NCBI GenBank assembly: GCA_015179125.1
Contig: WHVA01000056.1
Span: 248,001 to 312,000 of the forward strand
Length of the DNA stretch: 64,000 bases
Source of the DNA: Gautieria morchelliformis
Taxonomy: Eukaryota > Basidiomycota > Agaricomycetes > Gomphales > Gomphaceae
Direction of reading: 5' to 3'
Shown here: positions 22,118-34,363 of the stretch, piece by piece
How the letters are laid out: the number at the start of each line of letters is the position of its first letter
Numbering within the stretch: the stretch's first letter is position 1
Notes under the pieces: generated by a model
What the model was told of the DNA's origin: nothing
The model's database searches: none
Seen by the model: only the letters and a program-made list of their open reading frames with translations
Made by a program: the position numbers and the translations under genes

Positions 22118-24314
22118 ATGTCTCCTCAAGCCACATCCGAATATTCAACCCAGCTTGATGCGCTCCTATCACTCATATTGTCCTCCGTCGAGGTCGTAAA
22201 ATTGCAATATGCCAAGCAGGGTTATACAATCCCATCTCTCGATTCTACCACACCACATCCATTGGACACTAAGCTCTTGGGGCTTGAGCTGAAGAAAGCA
22301 GTGCAGACACTTGAGGGCGCGTGTGCTCAGCTCACTGCCATTGTTGCACCTCCCGCGCATACAATTATCAATGTATGTAAACACAACTACCCTGGAGCTG
22401 TTAGGCAGGAAGCTCACGTGACTCCCAACTCCAGCGTAGCATGGGGGTATTTCGTCTCTTTCTAACTTAGTCTAATTTGCGTTGTTAATGAGTCGTTGCG
22501 ACAATAGGGATATGACCCCTCCTGTCTTCGCATCGTCACTGAGACCAAGGTGGCTGACGTTCTCAAGACCGCTGGAGAGTCAGGCCTTTCTGTTTCCCAG
22601 CTCTCTGCCAAGACTGGGATCGAAGAAGGGAAACTAGGAAGGATAATGAGGTTCTTGGCTACGAAGCATGTTTTTAGGGAGAGTAAGTAGACACGTCGGT
22701 TGTCAAGACATTTTTCATCAGCTAATTTCATCTGTCTGGTCTAATCCTTACATTTACCCTTCAGTTAAAAAAGATGTCTTTGTGAACAACAGGCTGTCTA
22801 TCGTCCTCGTCTCCGAGAATGAGCTGTCATCGTCAACCCTGCACTTGTTAGTCCCATCCTGGCATTTTCTGAGATTATTTCGTACTCACCCTCGCTTACC
22901 AGGACTGACGAATGTCTCAAAGCTGCAGCCAATCTCTACGACGTACTGTCGGACCCCGATTATGGACCGTCGTATGCACCTGAAAAGGCTTCTGTAACGA
23001 AGGTGTATAATTTCCCGGAGAAAACATCGGTGTTTACGTGGTTCCATGATAATGTATGTCTAAGACTTGCATATTGCGTGTTCTTGGATGTGTTTTGCCT
23101 GCCACATACATTTTCGGCCTACCGTATGAATGTTCTAATCTCTTCTATTTACCCTTATAGCCTAAGTATGCTCAGGTGCGGCATGGCTCTGGAAATTCAA
23201 TAATTTTCTTGTATAACATGTTTTGGACTTCAACAGCGATTCGGTCGTGCGATGATTGGCTGGGGTAGGGCTACGAGCTCGGGGGCCATAACGACCAGTA
23301 TGCATCTCGTAGCTATAACACATCTCATTTCTGAAGATTGCACGTCACTTTGCAGCATATCCGTGGGCAAGCCTCCCGGCGTCATCCACAGTGACAGATG
23401 TCGGTGGCGGGATTGGACATATTAGCTTGAATCTAGCACGAGCATTCCCTCATCTCAGGTTCGTGATCCAGGATCTGCCGGGAACGATCGAGCAAGGGCG
23501 GCAAGTGCGTTCTCAAGTTCTACGCTTTCTTTTGTTTCAGTCTCTGACGACGAACAGTTTTGGCGGAAGGAATACCCAGAAGCACTCCAGAAGCAACGCG
23601 TGCAGCTAGAACCCATGGATTTTTTCAAAGGTCCACCCGTGGAAGGGAGCGAAATCTACTACGTGCGTGCATTGCATCTATTCCTGATATCACTTGACTG
23701 ATATATCCATTGCAACAGCTGAGACATATCATGTGAGTCTGTTTTCGTCGCTAATGGGACTGACCTGACGTCGCCCCATGCAGTCATGACTGGCCCGATA
23801 AAGAATGTGTGCGGATCCTCAAGAATGTCCGGCAAGCTATGAAGCCGGGTAGCAAGGTCCTCTTGCGTGAGTAGTCAATTGAATGTATATGTCTATCCCC
23901 GCTGAGCATGACCTCCGTCTGTTCTAGATGAATATATTCTCCAACATGTGGTTCGTGTTAAGAACACAGACGACGCGGCATTTGTCCAGGTGTGTCATGC
24001 TTCGAGATGTGGCTGGCACGACTGAAAAAATCGCTATGATAGGCTCCTGAACCCCTGCTTCCAAACTATGGTGTTGGCCGACTTCGCCAATACAACCTCG
24101 ACCTTGACATGATGAGCATGTTGAACTCGAAGGAACGAACGCTGGACGAGTTTGTTAAACTTGGGTGCGCTGATATCCCAAGTAAATAGATATAACTGCT
24201 GACTTGACCTTTATTTTTTTTGTCTTTTATAAATGTAGGGAAGAAGGGGGGCTCAAGTTCTCAAACCTTTATGATACTGGCGAGACAGGCATTGTGGAGT
24301 TTGTCCCTGCATAA
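22118..24314 (+). CDS. SAM-dependent O-methyltransferase (COMT-like), 13 exons
   Basis: The 449-residue product joins 22118-22372, 22508-22682, 22765-22846, 22903-23053, 23161-23175, 23237-23297, 23356-23504, 23558-23662, 23719-23732, 23784-23866, 23928-23989, 24043-24164 and 24239-24314. A winged-helix dimerisation region (LSVSQLSAKTGIEEGKLGRI) precedes the SAM site (TDVGGGIGHISLNLARAFP, then FVIQDLPG). The catalytic His sits in HDWPDKECVRILKNVRQAM, followed by KPGSKVLLHEYI and the terminal ETGIVEFVPA. The family methylates hydroxyl groups of small aromatic or polyketide-type metabolites in the cytosol. The substrate is unknown. Two exons are only 15 and 14 nt. An in-frame ATG 48 bp upstream would add 16 residues. 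The dehydrogenase relic just downstream hints at a former metabolite gene pair. Confidence 0.9.
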
Positions 24315-24489
24315 GAAAACTGTTAGGTGATTTTTCGTTTTTGTACCCCAACAAGGTGACGGTTAGATAGTGAATGTCTTATACATACGCTCAGAGGCAA
24401 AAGATAATTCTTTATTTTACTAAGGTTTCAGTGCAGCGGATTCTAGCCCTAAGTTAGCCTGGACACAGGGGTCCCTGCATTGGAGTCCA

Positions 24490-25247
24490 CCATAATGAGC
24501 CGCGCGATGCCGATGATGTGTCCCAAGCCTTGATGGCTAGCTTGCCAGTGGCGTATCAAATAGGGATATGGCCATTTTAGCTCTGAAGAACCCCGCGGAA
24601 ACCTACCGGCAAGGACACATAAAGGTCAAGGAATTCTCATCTTTGGTGGCGCCTCCTCTGTTGGACAATTCGGTGCGTGGCCTGATCACAGCCTGGGCTT
24701 GCGTTAACAATTTTAAGGGTAGCCATACAATTGGCCCGTCTCTCTGGCTTCTCGCCTATCGTGGTTACTGCATCTTTACACAATTCCGATCTAGTCAAGT
24801 CCCTAGGTGCAACGCATGTAATTGATCGCTGGACAGATGATGTCATTGCAGAGGCCCGAAATTTCTTTACCAAGCAGCCTACCGTCGTGTTCGACGCCGT
24901 CTCGGATCAAACTACACAGCACGGGGGTGGAAGGTCCTCGGGCGTAACGGTATTTGATCCTCGTGATTCCTTCAGGCCCCAGCTTCGACGCTGACGAGGA
25001 TCGAAAAACCGCATTCGGATTTGCAGTGTACACATCCACCATGACCTGTCGGGGATTGTTTGCCAATTTGACGGATCAACTGCAGTCAGGCGAAATTAAG
25101 GTGAGCACTTCAGCGCTGGGTTTCTTGGAGAAGACTGATTGAACAGCCCATTCGACCCTGGCAGGTATCGAGTCCGGTCTCAAGAGAATGGCGGAACACA
25201 AAGTCTCCAGCGTCAAGCTGACCATCAGGCTTCAGGACACACTGTGA
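24490..25247 (+). pseudogene. 5'-truncated zinc-type (MDR) dehydrogenase / enoyl reductase relic
   Basis: Only the C-terminal two thirds of an MDR-family oxidoreductase can be read, in several frames. Near 24630 a nucleotide-binding glycine loop appears as LIFGGASSVGQFGA. Further on come IQLARLSGFSPIVVTASLHN, then SLGATHVIDRW, and at the end SGLKRMAEHKVSSVKLTIRL before a stop near 25247. These match cofactor and C-terminal parts of fungal TOXD-like or trans-enoyl reductases. The N-terminal catalytic domain is missing and the sequence upstream is the 3' flank of the O-methyltransferase. A hidden intron may explain one frame change, but the missing N-terminus makes it a relic. Confidence 0.6.
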
Positions 25248-27238
25248 GGCGCATGGTAATACTATACCAGGTGGGAAGGGCATTTAGGTGATGTTAGGAG
25301 CTGGGAGCTGGTTGGAGGTAGAGATGCCGTGGGGCCGTGTGCCATAAGCAGAATGAGAAAACACACTACCTCAGTGATAAACCTCAAAGGGGAACTGACT
25401 AAGGTCCAAAGAGACCTCACTCACATCGGCACGCCGCCAATGTGCATGGAACTCGAACCAGCGCTGTAGAGGATCAAGAGTAAACTGCCGGAATTACGAT
25501 CATATGCAGGGGGGTCTCTGCGGTGCACATGAAACACGTGACCACCGTAGGACGCAAATCGAGCGACGCACGGCGCGAAGTGGGTCAAGCATGACTCGGA
25601 GTACTTGAGGGCATTAGAATAGTACAGCGAGTGCTAAGTGTGAGCACGTTTGGGCTGCAGCGCCCTGCCCGACAATCGACTATGAACTCCTCGCAGAGAC
25701 CAAACGGAGCAAGAGCAGCGGCGCAGAACCACAAGAGCTCCAAACCCGCACTAGCACACGCTTCAAGGTGAGCTTCGATACGGGCATCATCGGGAAGTGG
25801 ACACTGCGAGGCGAGGGATTAGAAACAGGAATGATGAGCGAGTAGGAGCGGAGTACAGTGTACTACGCTAAAAGGCAGCAAGTCTGCCGACGGCGCTAAA
25901 TTGCACCGCAGGTCCCCAAATTTAAAATTTAGAAGGAAACTTACTGAAATGAGCATAATTTCAAAAAACCGAAAATTCGCCGGTCACGTGACCAGTCCAA
26001 ATTCTTGTCGGAAAATTTTCATCTCAGCCATAACTCCCCCAACCAAAAGAGCCAGGCAGGCAAAGCTTCAGCAAGCTTCAGACTCTAAATGCTTTGACTC
26101 CAGACTGATTGAAGACCCTTTAGAGAGCTTAGCTGACCCGGATTTCATTCCGGAAGTCAGTGATGCAGACGATATTATGTAACGAAGACGGCACAGAGTC
26201 GTTTAGCCTTTTTCACACTAAAGCATTTTACTCTATTAATTGGTAATCAGACATGGCTTAAATGCAAAGCAAGCTGCAGTTTGTGGTGAAAAAAATCAGA
26301 TCCCACTGCCAATGTGGGCCCAGTTTCATGAAGAGCCTCACAATATTAGACAATTCTGTCTAAACAAACAATTTGTATATATTTTACACTATTATTATGT
26401 ACTGGGGAGCAGATACTGGTAGAGGGTTGAGCCGAGATCGGCTTGGCCTCGCACATCTCACCCCCAGTGAGAATCGACCCGGGTCCAGGGACTCCACGAC
26501 TGCCGGCGACCGGCAAGCTCGGCTAACTCGGCTAATACCAAACTCCGACATCTCCGCTCAAAGTCCAAATTTTGAGGGGGGTTCCCTGGGTAAACGTTGG
26601 AATTTTGAAAAAGTAACGAGATACACTTCTAGCTAAGCTCAATCACACTCGATTCCACCACTTTTGGAGTGACTAAGTTAAATATCCAAGGTCAAGATAC
26701 AATCCGCGTCGCGCCTATGACCGAGTGGTCGGTTTTGAGCTGTAGCAGCGACGCAGGTTGACACGCGGAGGATCATGCTCCCGCTCTCGCTGAGCGGTCC
26801 ATAGACCATAGTCGGGTTGAGACCTGAGGCCTGAGGATAAAATCTGAGGATAAACGTTCATCTTTATCACGTGGTCAGCTGCACTCCCAGCTACAAAGAC
26901 CGTTGACTGGCAAATAACAAGTTACTTCTGGCAGCAGCCGTGCAGGTGCGCTCAGTTGGAACCATGATATAGCGACTGGCCAACCTGGAGAATATCTTCA
27001 GCTGGCTCGTCTCCAGCGCTAACTTAGAATCGACGGATCCAGAAGCCTGGAGCAACAGACGTGGAACATGCAATGAGCGCGCGCGCGTTCCTTGGATGTC
27101 CCCTCGCACCTTGGCATGGACTATAACAGGGACAATCCACTCAGAGTACGTACTCTCCGACATCTGCGAGGGCGCCTCCATCATGTACGCCCAGCAACTT
27201 TTCCGAGAGGTTTGGACTAATGTCTCCGTTCTATTAGG
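25248..27238. other. Gene-poor region before the TPR-CHAT gene
   Basis: There is no confident gene. A frame at 25901-26179 (with KKIR-poor, serine-rich sequence and a PPTKRARQAKLQ stretch) has no known family. The region 26890-27238 resembles a degraded beginning of a TPR protein (for example YAQQLFREVWTNVSVL near 27190) but carries stop codons in every continuous frame I tried. Confidence 0.4.
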
Positions 27239-30200
27239 ATTTCCTCGTCACCCTTGCAACACGATTGCTCGATTCTGGTGAACAGGAAGACTTGAATTCT
27301 GCCATTTCACTTTATCGAGAAGCACTCCAGCTCCCAGCACCGCATCCTGAACGATCCGCCTCCCTCAACGACCTCGCAACTGCGCTCTCGATGCGGTTTA
27401 AGCAGTCCGGTCGACACGAAGACCTGGAGGAGGCGATTTCATTGCATCGAGAGGCACTCGAGCTGTTCCCTGCACCGCATCCTCTCCGATCCTCCTCCCT
27501 CAACAACATCGCAAATGTGCTCTTGACACGGTTTGAGCAGTCCGGTCGACAGGAAGACCTGGAGGAGGCGATTTCATTGCATCGAGAAGCCCTCGACCTG
27601 TTCCCTGCTCCGCATCCCCTCCGATCCACCTCCCTCAACAGCATTGCAGTTGCGCTCTTGACACGGTTTGAGCAGTCCGGTCGACAGGAAGACCTGAAGG
27701 AGGCGATTTCATTGCATCGAGAAGCACTCCGGCTGCGACCAGCCCCGCATCTTCTCCGATCCTCCTCCCTCCACAACCTCGCAACTGCGCTCTCGACACG
27801 GTTTGGGCGGTCCGGTCGACACAAAGACCTGGAGGAGGCGATTTCATTGCATCGAGAAGTACTTGAGCTGCTCCCTGCACCGCATCCTCTCCGACCCTCT
27901 TCCCTCAACAACATTGCAGCTGCGCTCTTGACACGGTTTGAGCAGTTCGGTCGACACCAAGACCTGGAGGAGGCGATTTCATTGCATCGAGAAGCACTCC
28001 AGCTGCGACCAGCCCCGCATTCTGAACGATCCACCTCCCTCAACAACCTCGCAAAGGCGCTCTCGACACGGTTTAAGCAGTCTGGTCGACACGAAGACCT
28101 GAAGGAGGCGATTTCATTGTATCGAGAAGCACTTGAGCTGCTTCCTGCAACGCATCTTCTCCGATCCTCCTCCCTCAACGACATCGCAGCTGCGCTCAAG
28201 ACACGGTTTGAGCAGTCCGGTCGACAGGAAGACCTGGAGGAGGCGATTTCATTGCATCGAGCAGCACTCCAGCTGCGACCTGCACCTCATCCTGATCGAT
28301 CCATCTCCCTCAACAACCTCGCAAATGCGCTCTGGGCACGGTTTGATCAGTCCGGTCGACATGAAGACCTGGAGGAGGCGATTTCATTGCATCGAGAAGC
28401 ACTCGAGGTGCTCCCTGCAACGCATCCTCTCCGATCCTCCTCCCTCAACAACATTGGATATGCGCTCTTGAAACAGTTTGAGCAGTCCGGTCGACAGGAA
28501 GACCTGGAGGAGGCGATTTCATTGAATCGAGAAGTACTCGAGGTGCTCCCTGCGCCGCATCCTGATCGATCCGCCTCCCTCCACAGCATCGCATATGCGC
28601 TCCGGACACGGTTTGAGCAGTCCGGTCGACAGGAAGACCTGGAGGAGGCGATTTCATTGCATCGAGAAGCACTCCAGCTGCGACCAGCACCTCATCTTGA
28701 TCGATCCTCCTCCCTCAACGACATCGCAGCTGCGCTCTCGACACGGTTTGAGCAGTCCGGTCGACACGAAGACTTGGAGGAGGCAATTTCATTGCATCGA
28801 AAAGCACTCGAGCTGCGACCAGCACCGCATCCTGATCGATCCACCTCCCTCAACAACCTCGCAAAGGTACTCTGGGCACGGTTTGATCAGTCCGGTCGAT
28901 ACGAAGACCTGGAGGAGGAGATTTCATTGCATCGAGAAGCACTCCAGCTGCAACCAGCACCGCATCCCGATCGATCCATCTCCCTCAACAACCTCGCAGC
29001 TGCGCTCTCGACACGGTTTGATCGGTCCCGTCGACACGAAGACCTGGAGAAGGCGATTTCATTGCTTCGAGAAGCACTCGAGGTGCTCCCTGCAACGCAT
29101 CCTCTCCGACCCTCCTCCCTCAACAACGTTGGAACTGCGCTCTTGAAACGGCTTGAGCAGTCCGGCCGACACGAAGACCTGGAGGAGGCGATTTCATTGT
29201 ATCGTGAAGCACTCAAGCTGGGACCACGATCCTCCTCCCTCAATAACCTCGCAATTGCGCTCTCGACAAGGTTTGAGCAGTCCGGTCGACACGAAGACCT
29301 AGAGGAGGCAATTTTATTCCTTCAAGATGCACTAGGTTTACTTGCAACTGGTCATCCTTCAATCTGCGAATATTCATTAAACCTCGGGAATACGTTTATG
29401 AGGGCATACACCCATTTTAATGACTTAGGAGATCTCCAAAGGGCCATGGATGTTTTTCGGAAAGCAGTGGCATGTGAGACCGCCCCTGCATCTCGACGCT
29501 TTCGTGCAGCCAGGGAATGGGCAAGTCATGCAGATTTTTCTACTCATGATTCGGCTTTGGACGCATATCAAGCTGCCATCGAGCTTCTACCCCGTCTGGC
29601 CATGCTAAGCCTGGATTTGTCTTCACGCCAGCAAGCCTTGACATCTTTTACTGACGGCTTGGCTTGTGCGGCTGCTACTTGTGCAATTCAATCGGGTGAG
29701 TTCGAGAGAGCAGTCGAGCTACTCGAAGAAGGCCGTGCAGTGTTTTGGTCGCAGGCCTTGCAGCTTCGTACGCCGATGACTGACCTTCGTGAAGTAGCAC
29801 CAGGGCTTGAGGAAACACTAAGAGACATTTCACACGCGCTTGAACAGGGCTCGCTTCGGGATGTGTCATGGGACGTGTCCGATAACTCACAGCAAAGGAT
29901 GTCAATGGAGCATGAGGCAGGTAGGTTACGTCGTCTCAACGACAAATGGCTGGCAACTTTGGAAGAGGCGCGCAAGTTGAAAGGCTTTGAAGATTTCCTG
30001 CGCCCACAACGAATCTCCACACTGCTGGGTGCAGCAGCGGAGGGACCGGTGGTCATCCTCAATGCGAGCAAAGGTGGTTGCGCTGCCTTAATATTGACAT
30101 CATTGAATGGTGTCCAGCATGTGCCACTGGCACTGACTTTTGCTGATGTGACTGTACTCGTGGATCTCATGCGAATTGCCACTGCGCCAGGCCATGGAGA

Positions 30201-31293
30201 CCTGACCCATTCTGCATCCATTCGTGGGCATGTTGGTGGCCTTCTTCAACAGGTTCTGCCTTCTACTACCCTACAGCTAATGAGGCAGAGTTGGGAGAGC
30301 CGAGACATGACAAGAGGTCAAACCAATAGTGACTTCCAAGTGATCTTGGCTGTGCTGTGGCAGTCAGTGGTAAGACATGTTTTTCATTCTCTTGGTTTAG
30401 AGGTCCGTTGTGTGTCATCTCACCACTGTTGTCTATACTCAAGCTCATCCCTATTTACAGAAATCTGATATGCCACCCAACTTGTGGTGGTGCCCCACTG
30501 GGCCTTTTACTTTCCTTCCAATACATGCGGCAGGAATGTACAATGCTGGGGAGCCACAGTGTGTTTCTGACTATGTGGTTTCATCATACACTCCGACCAT
30601 CACTGCCCTTCTTGGCGATATGCCTGTTTCTGACCCCTTCAAGATGATGGTAGTCATTGAACCCAACACCCCAAACCAGAACGAGCTTCCATATACCATT
30701 GACGAGCTGCAAAGGATAGAAAGCCATGTGCCAGAGAAGGATTTGATTAAGTTCAATTCTGCAAACGTGAAAGAGGTTCTTTTATACCTTCCCACCATAT
30801 CTATTGCCCACTTTGCTTGCCATGGGTATCAACATCCAGAGAATCCTCTTGAGAGCGCTCTGATGCTTTATGGTGGCCCACTCAAGGTGTCTAAACTAAC
30901 GAAGCAGCCCACACCTAATGTGAGGCTAGCTTTCCTTGGTGCATGCCAGACTGCCACAGGTGATAAGACTCTTCCTGATGAAGCAATCCATGTTGCATCA
31001 ACACTGTTGTTTGCCGGTTTTCAAGGAGTCATTGCAACCATGTGGTGAGTTGACCTGATTAGCCCCATATGCAGTGTCTGATGGTGTCTAGGTCTATTTG
31101 TGATGAGGATGGTCCGAAGGTTGCAGATGCATTCTACAAATACCTCTATAGAAAGAAGCCAAGCACCATTGCAGACATGTTTCAACCTGATACCAGAGAG
31201 GCTGCCCAAGCCCTCCATGTTGCTGTTGACAAGTTGCGTTCTGAGGGGGTCTCATTCAAACGTTGGGTTCCATTTATTCATATGGGGAGGTGA
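27239..31293 (+). CDS. TPR-CHAT protein with 16 tandem repeats (5' end uncertain)
   Basis: From an acceptor near 27238 the frame runs to 30402, then 30461-31044 and 31092-31293 (introns of 58 and 47 bp). The first part has 16 repeats of about 45 residues with the theme RSSSLNNLATALSTRF, EQSGRHEDLEEAISLHREAL, ELLPAPHP, a tetratricopeptide array. A linker with FERAVELLEEGRAVFWSQAL follows, then the CHAT domain: WWCPTGPFTFLPIHAAG, the His site SIAHFACHGYQHPENP and the Cys site RLAFLGACQTATGDK. CHAT domains are caspase-like peptidases, and both catalytic residues are present. In basidiomycetes such proteins are often suspected to act in self/non-self or immune signalling; some CHAT proteins are gasdermin-cleaving proteases in bacteria. 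No NACHT or other switch domain is visible. The start may be lost or lie in an unfound upstream exon. Confidence 0.82.
27289..29415 (+). repeat. 16 tandem coding repeats, mostly exactly 135 bp
   Basis: The marker GACCTGGAGGAGGCGATTTC (start of the DLEEAIS helix) occurs at 27289 (diverged), 27421, 27556, 27691, 27826, 27961, 28096, 28231, 28366, 28501, 28636, 28771, 28906, 29041, 29176 and 29296. Fourteen successive copies are spaced exactly 135 bp apart; the first interval is 132 and the last 120. Copies are nearly identical in the AISLHREAL part and vary in the segment after it (ELLPAPHPLRSS, QLRPAPHPDRSI and others) and in the first helix (NNLATALSTRF, NNIAVALLTRF and others). Confidence 0.95.
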
Positions 31294-31496
31294 GGCGAGT
31301 GGTGGATGTGAATGCAGCTGTTTCTCATGTGTTGGCATGTAATTTAGCAGCTGTAAAGTGTATGGGTGAATGATGCAGTATTAAGGAGTGCAGAATGAGT
31401 CTCAATTGAAAAGTCGCCTTTCTAGTTGTGACCCTGTCTCCCCATATTGACCCCCTCCTCATCTCCTCCCTCAGTGCACACATAACCGTTCACTAC
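31294..31496. other. Short spacer between TPR-CHAT gene and transposon cluster
   Basis: 3' flank of the TPR-CHAT gene; nothing else recognised. Confidence 0.4.
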
Positions 31497-31996
31497 TGTC
31501 AAGCTTGGATTTTGGGTGTTTAGTATTGTGTGTCAGCAAATCATAGATAGGTGAACACAGCAAATGCCCAAATGCCTTGTGCAGCAAAAGACATGGTTTA
31601 GAAAGGGGACCAAACCCATAAAGGTGTGTAAAGTGTAGGGTGACTAAAGTAAAGGACCCTGGTCTACAGTTAAAGCAAATGGCTTGCACAGCTTGATGAT
31701 ATAATGTGCAAGGCTCAGCAGAAAGGTCATTCAAGTTGGAATGATCCCTTCATCAGGGAAGGCTCTCCTGTGGAGGCCTTCACCAAGAGCAAGGTGAGGC
31801 CCCAAAGGGTGAAGTAGTGAAGGTGAAAGGTGAAGGCTCATGAGCAAAGTCCCAGTCCTTCCTAAGGGGTGTAACCTAGGAGGGGAGGTTCAGGACAATG
31901 ATCACAATGTGGCAAGGTAATGCACAAGGTGGATGTATGATAATTGAACTAGAGCTACCAAATCCTTGGGATCAAAGGGAACCTATCCACAGCCTA
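31497..31996. mobile_element. Partial copy of the 1.27-kb TGTCA..TGACA element
   Basis: Starting with TGTCAAGCTTGGATTTTGGG, this stretch matches the first 450 or so bases of the element at 45912-47183: both contain GTGAACACAGC(A/G)AATGCCCAAATG, GTGCAAGG near the middle, a GAAGG(T/C)..CCTT(T/C) segment and finally GGATGTATGATAATTGAACT. Similarity then stops and the LTR of Ty3 element A begins, so the copy was probably cut by that insertion or by later deletion. Confidence 0.6.
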
Positions 31997-32254
31997 TGTA
32001 AGATGTGTGGCTTATTACTTGTGTTATCACAAGGCAGTAGAACTCGACCAAACTGTGGTGATTCTAATACGACGTAGTGATGGTTACAGGTAAGATTAAG
32101 CTGGGGAATCCCGGAGGGTTCCCACACAAGAACTCTACAGTGAGTTCCCATGCAAGAACTCTACAGTGGGTCCTCATGGACCCACTGGTGCTATGTAAGC
32201 TACCAGATATTATGTATTGCCTCGCGGCAATCCAGGTAAATATATGTATTTACA

Positions 32255-34246
32255 CCCTCCCCCACTATGGAGAACTCTAATCCATAGATCTCGGCGTTGA
32301 GATCCTTGTCCTCAGCTGAGGGAGAGTTGTGCATTGGGATGTCCTCGTATGGAGCCAGCATGGGCTGGGGATCCACATGCATTGCATCCGTGTGAGCAGA
32401 TGTGGATGGGCTGGGTCCGGCGTGGGGCTCATACGGACCCATTTCAAGAGATGGGTTGATCCCCATCTCCTGGATGAAGGCAGCGTCCGTGACTGGGTCA
32501 GGTTGCGGATCCGGGGGGTGGGATGTGAGCAGTTCCTTATCGAGCTGCTCTGAGGTGCTAGCGGCCGCTTTCTCGCGGGCGCGCTGGGACAACTTCAGTC
32601 CCTGTTTGTGCCACCGCTGCCCTGTGCGTGCAGCAGTGTTCGTGACTTCCTAATCTTGAAGTCTTTGAAAGTATCCCTCGATCCAAGGGATATGTTCATG
32701 ATTCACCCCGCCATGGAGGGCTAGCCATGACACGAGTTCCTTCAGTGGGATCTCGTGTGCGAGCCTGTTACCAATCGGGAATGTCCTGGTGACTGAGGCC
32801 CGAAGGGTGTGCTTGGTGGGAGAAGGGATCGTGACGTTGGTCACGAGCTCCTGCCACTGGCGCGGCATACCAAACAAGTCGCTTAAACGCGACTTGAGGG
32901 GGGACCGTGGCTTGCCTTTGGGAGCCAGGATCTGTATCCACATCCAGATGTCAATATCTGTTGTGTTTAACCCACCCTCCACATCATCGCGGATGGTGGG
33001 AGGGACACCTTCGGCGTTTGACCGCCAACCATTGAGCACTGTGACTATGTCGTCAGGTGTGCCGTCCAGAATGTTTATGTAATTCGGGCAGGGCTTACGG
33101 GGGCCCTCCTCTCGGAGGTGCTGGAATGCGGTATTCATTCATTTCTGGCATGCGCTGGTCGACCGGGGTGTCCTTGGCAAGTGCGAGGAGGTCTTGGAAC
33201 CTCTGCTTGGTTATGGGCAGACATGGTACCACTCAGCAACCCGAGGGACCGATCTGCCTAGGGGCTGCGGCAAGCAGCCCGTCACAGAGATCGGTGGATC
33301 TCCATGTCTCAACGGCTCCCCTTCCCCCAGGTAGCATTGTACAACTCCCGTGCCCGGTGGCGGTAGCATGAGGCCCTATGTATTGGGCCTGGGCTGTGGC
33401 TAGCGCCTGGTGCAGCTGGGGGTCGTCGACACTGTGCGCTGACGATTCTGCTAGGTATGCGTTCTTGACATGTTCTAGCTCATCCACCAGTCCGTTCTCT
33501 ATGACTGGCGGTGGGAGGTGTTTTCTGGGTTTCCGCTTGGAAACACGTTCAGCCTGGCCTGAGTCATAATCGTCCCAGACTGACATGTTGGACAGCCATC
33601 CGTCCGGGATGTCAGTGTATGCCGACTTGAATGGCACTGTCACTGTCCTGGACGCTGTGTGGGGCTCCGTTATCCGGCTGGCCAGAGCCAAGCCTGTTGA
33701 GAGGGGCGCGGACCCTGGGGCTAGTGTCACCCCTTTATTGCGTGATGGCAGTGGAGCCATCGGGTGGGATGATGGACTGGCCACAGGCTGAGCCTTTGGC
33801 CATGGCAGGGCAGGGCACATTCACCTGGCTCCTTTGAGTTGTTGCTTCAACTCGTGGATCTTGTCATCCCAACATGAGACACGCTCACATTTGGATGCCA
33901 GGTCCCGCTTGAGGCACTTGATCTCTGCCTGAGTGTCCTCAACTGCCATTTGCCTGGCCCCTTTGGTGATCCAGGGCCAGGTGTCTTCAACTGCATAGGC
34001 GATGTCATCGTCTACGATCCTTATCTTACTGGGGTTCGACGACTCCGCTAAGTGTGTTGCATATGATTCGCAACATTCACATTTATCTGAATGGATAATG
34101 GTGAGCCCGTCGTTCCATGACACTATTTCCCAATTATTGGGAGCCAGCTTCTTTGAGAAGATTGTGGCGGCTCCCTTTTTTGGAGCCACTGGCCGTGGCG
34201 TGGATGTTGATGGCTCAACGTCCATGGGTTCTTTGATGCCATCCAT
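32255..34246 (-). pseudogene. ORF3 of Ty3 element A (extra ORF after pol), broken frames
   Basis: The start is MDGIKEPMDVEPSTSTPRPV. The coding region is open in several frames: 34246-33821, 33820-33233, 33138-32650 and 32592 to the LTR. Blocks shared with ORF3 of element C are: the N-terminus with W-x-I-V, H-x-D/x-C-x-x-C, a DDIAYAVEDTWPW segment followed by a coiled coil; PDGWLSNMSVWDDYD; AYLAESSAHSVDDPQL with AQYIGP; and GTPDDIVTVLNGWRSNAEG followed by PPTIRDDVEGGLN and DIDIWMWIQILAP. I do not recognise the domain. Conservation of these blocks against a background of frame breaks suggests the ORF once made a functional protein. Confidence 0.6.
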
Positions 34247-34363
34247 CTTTGTTAAAAGATGGTGGTGGTTGCTTCTTAAGGAGCGAAGCACCTTTGGAGA
34301 GATCCGAGGTGAAAATTTATAGTGCTGTGGCTGGCGCATCACGTGATCACACATGACCGACAC

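Noticed and set aside
27312-28199. 295-codon minus-strand ORF and several other long antisense ORFs in 27.3-29.3 kb
   Set aside because: They are periodic shadows of the 135-bp TPR repeats (a multiple of three), rich in Arg/Ser, with no family signal.
27289-29415. Regularly spaced repeat could suggest a CRISPR array
   Set aside because: The repeat is coding, 135 bp with no unique spacers, and the genome is eukaryotic.
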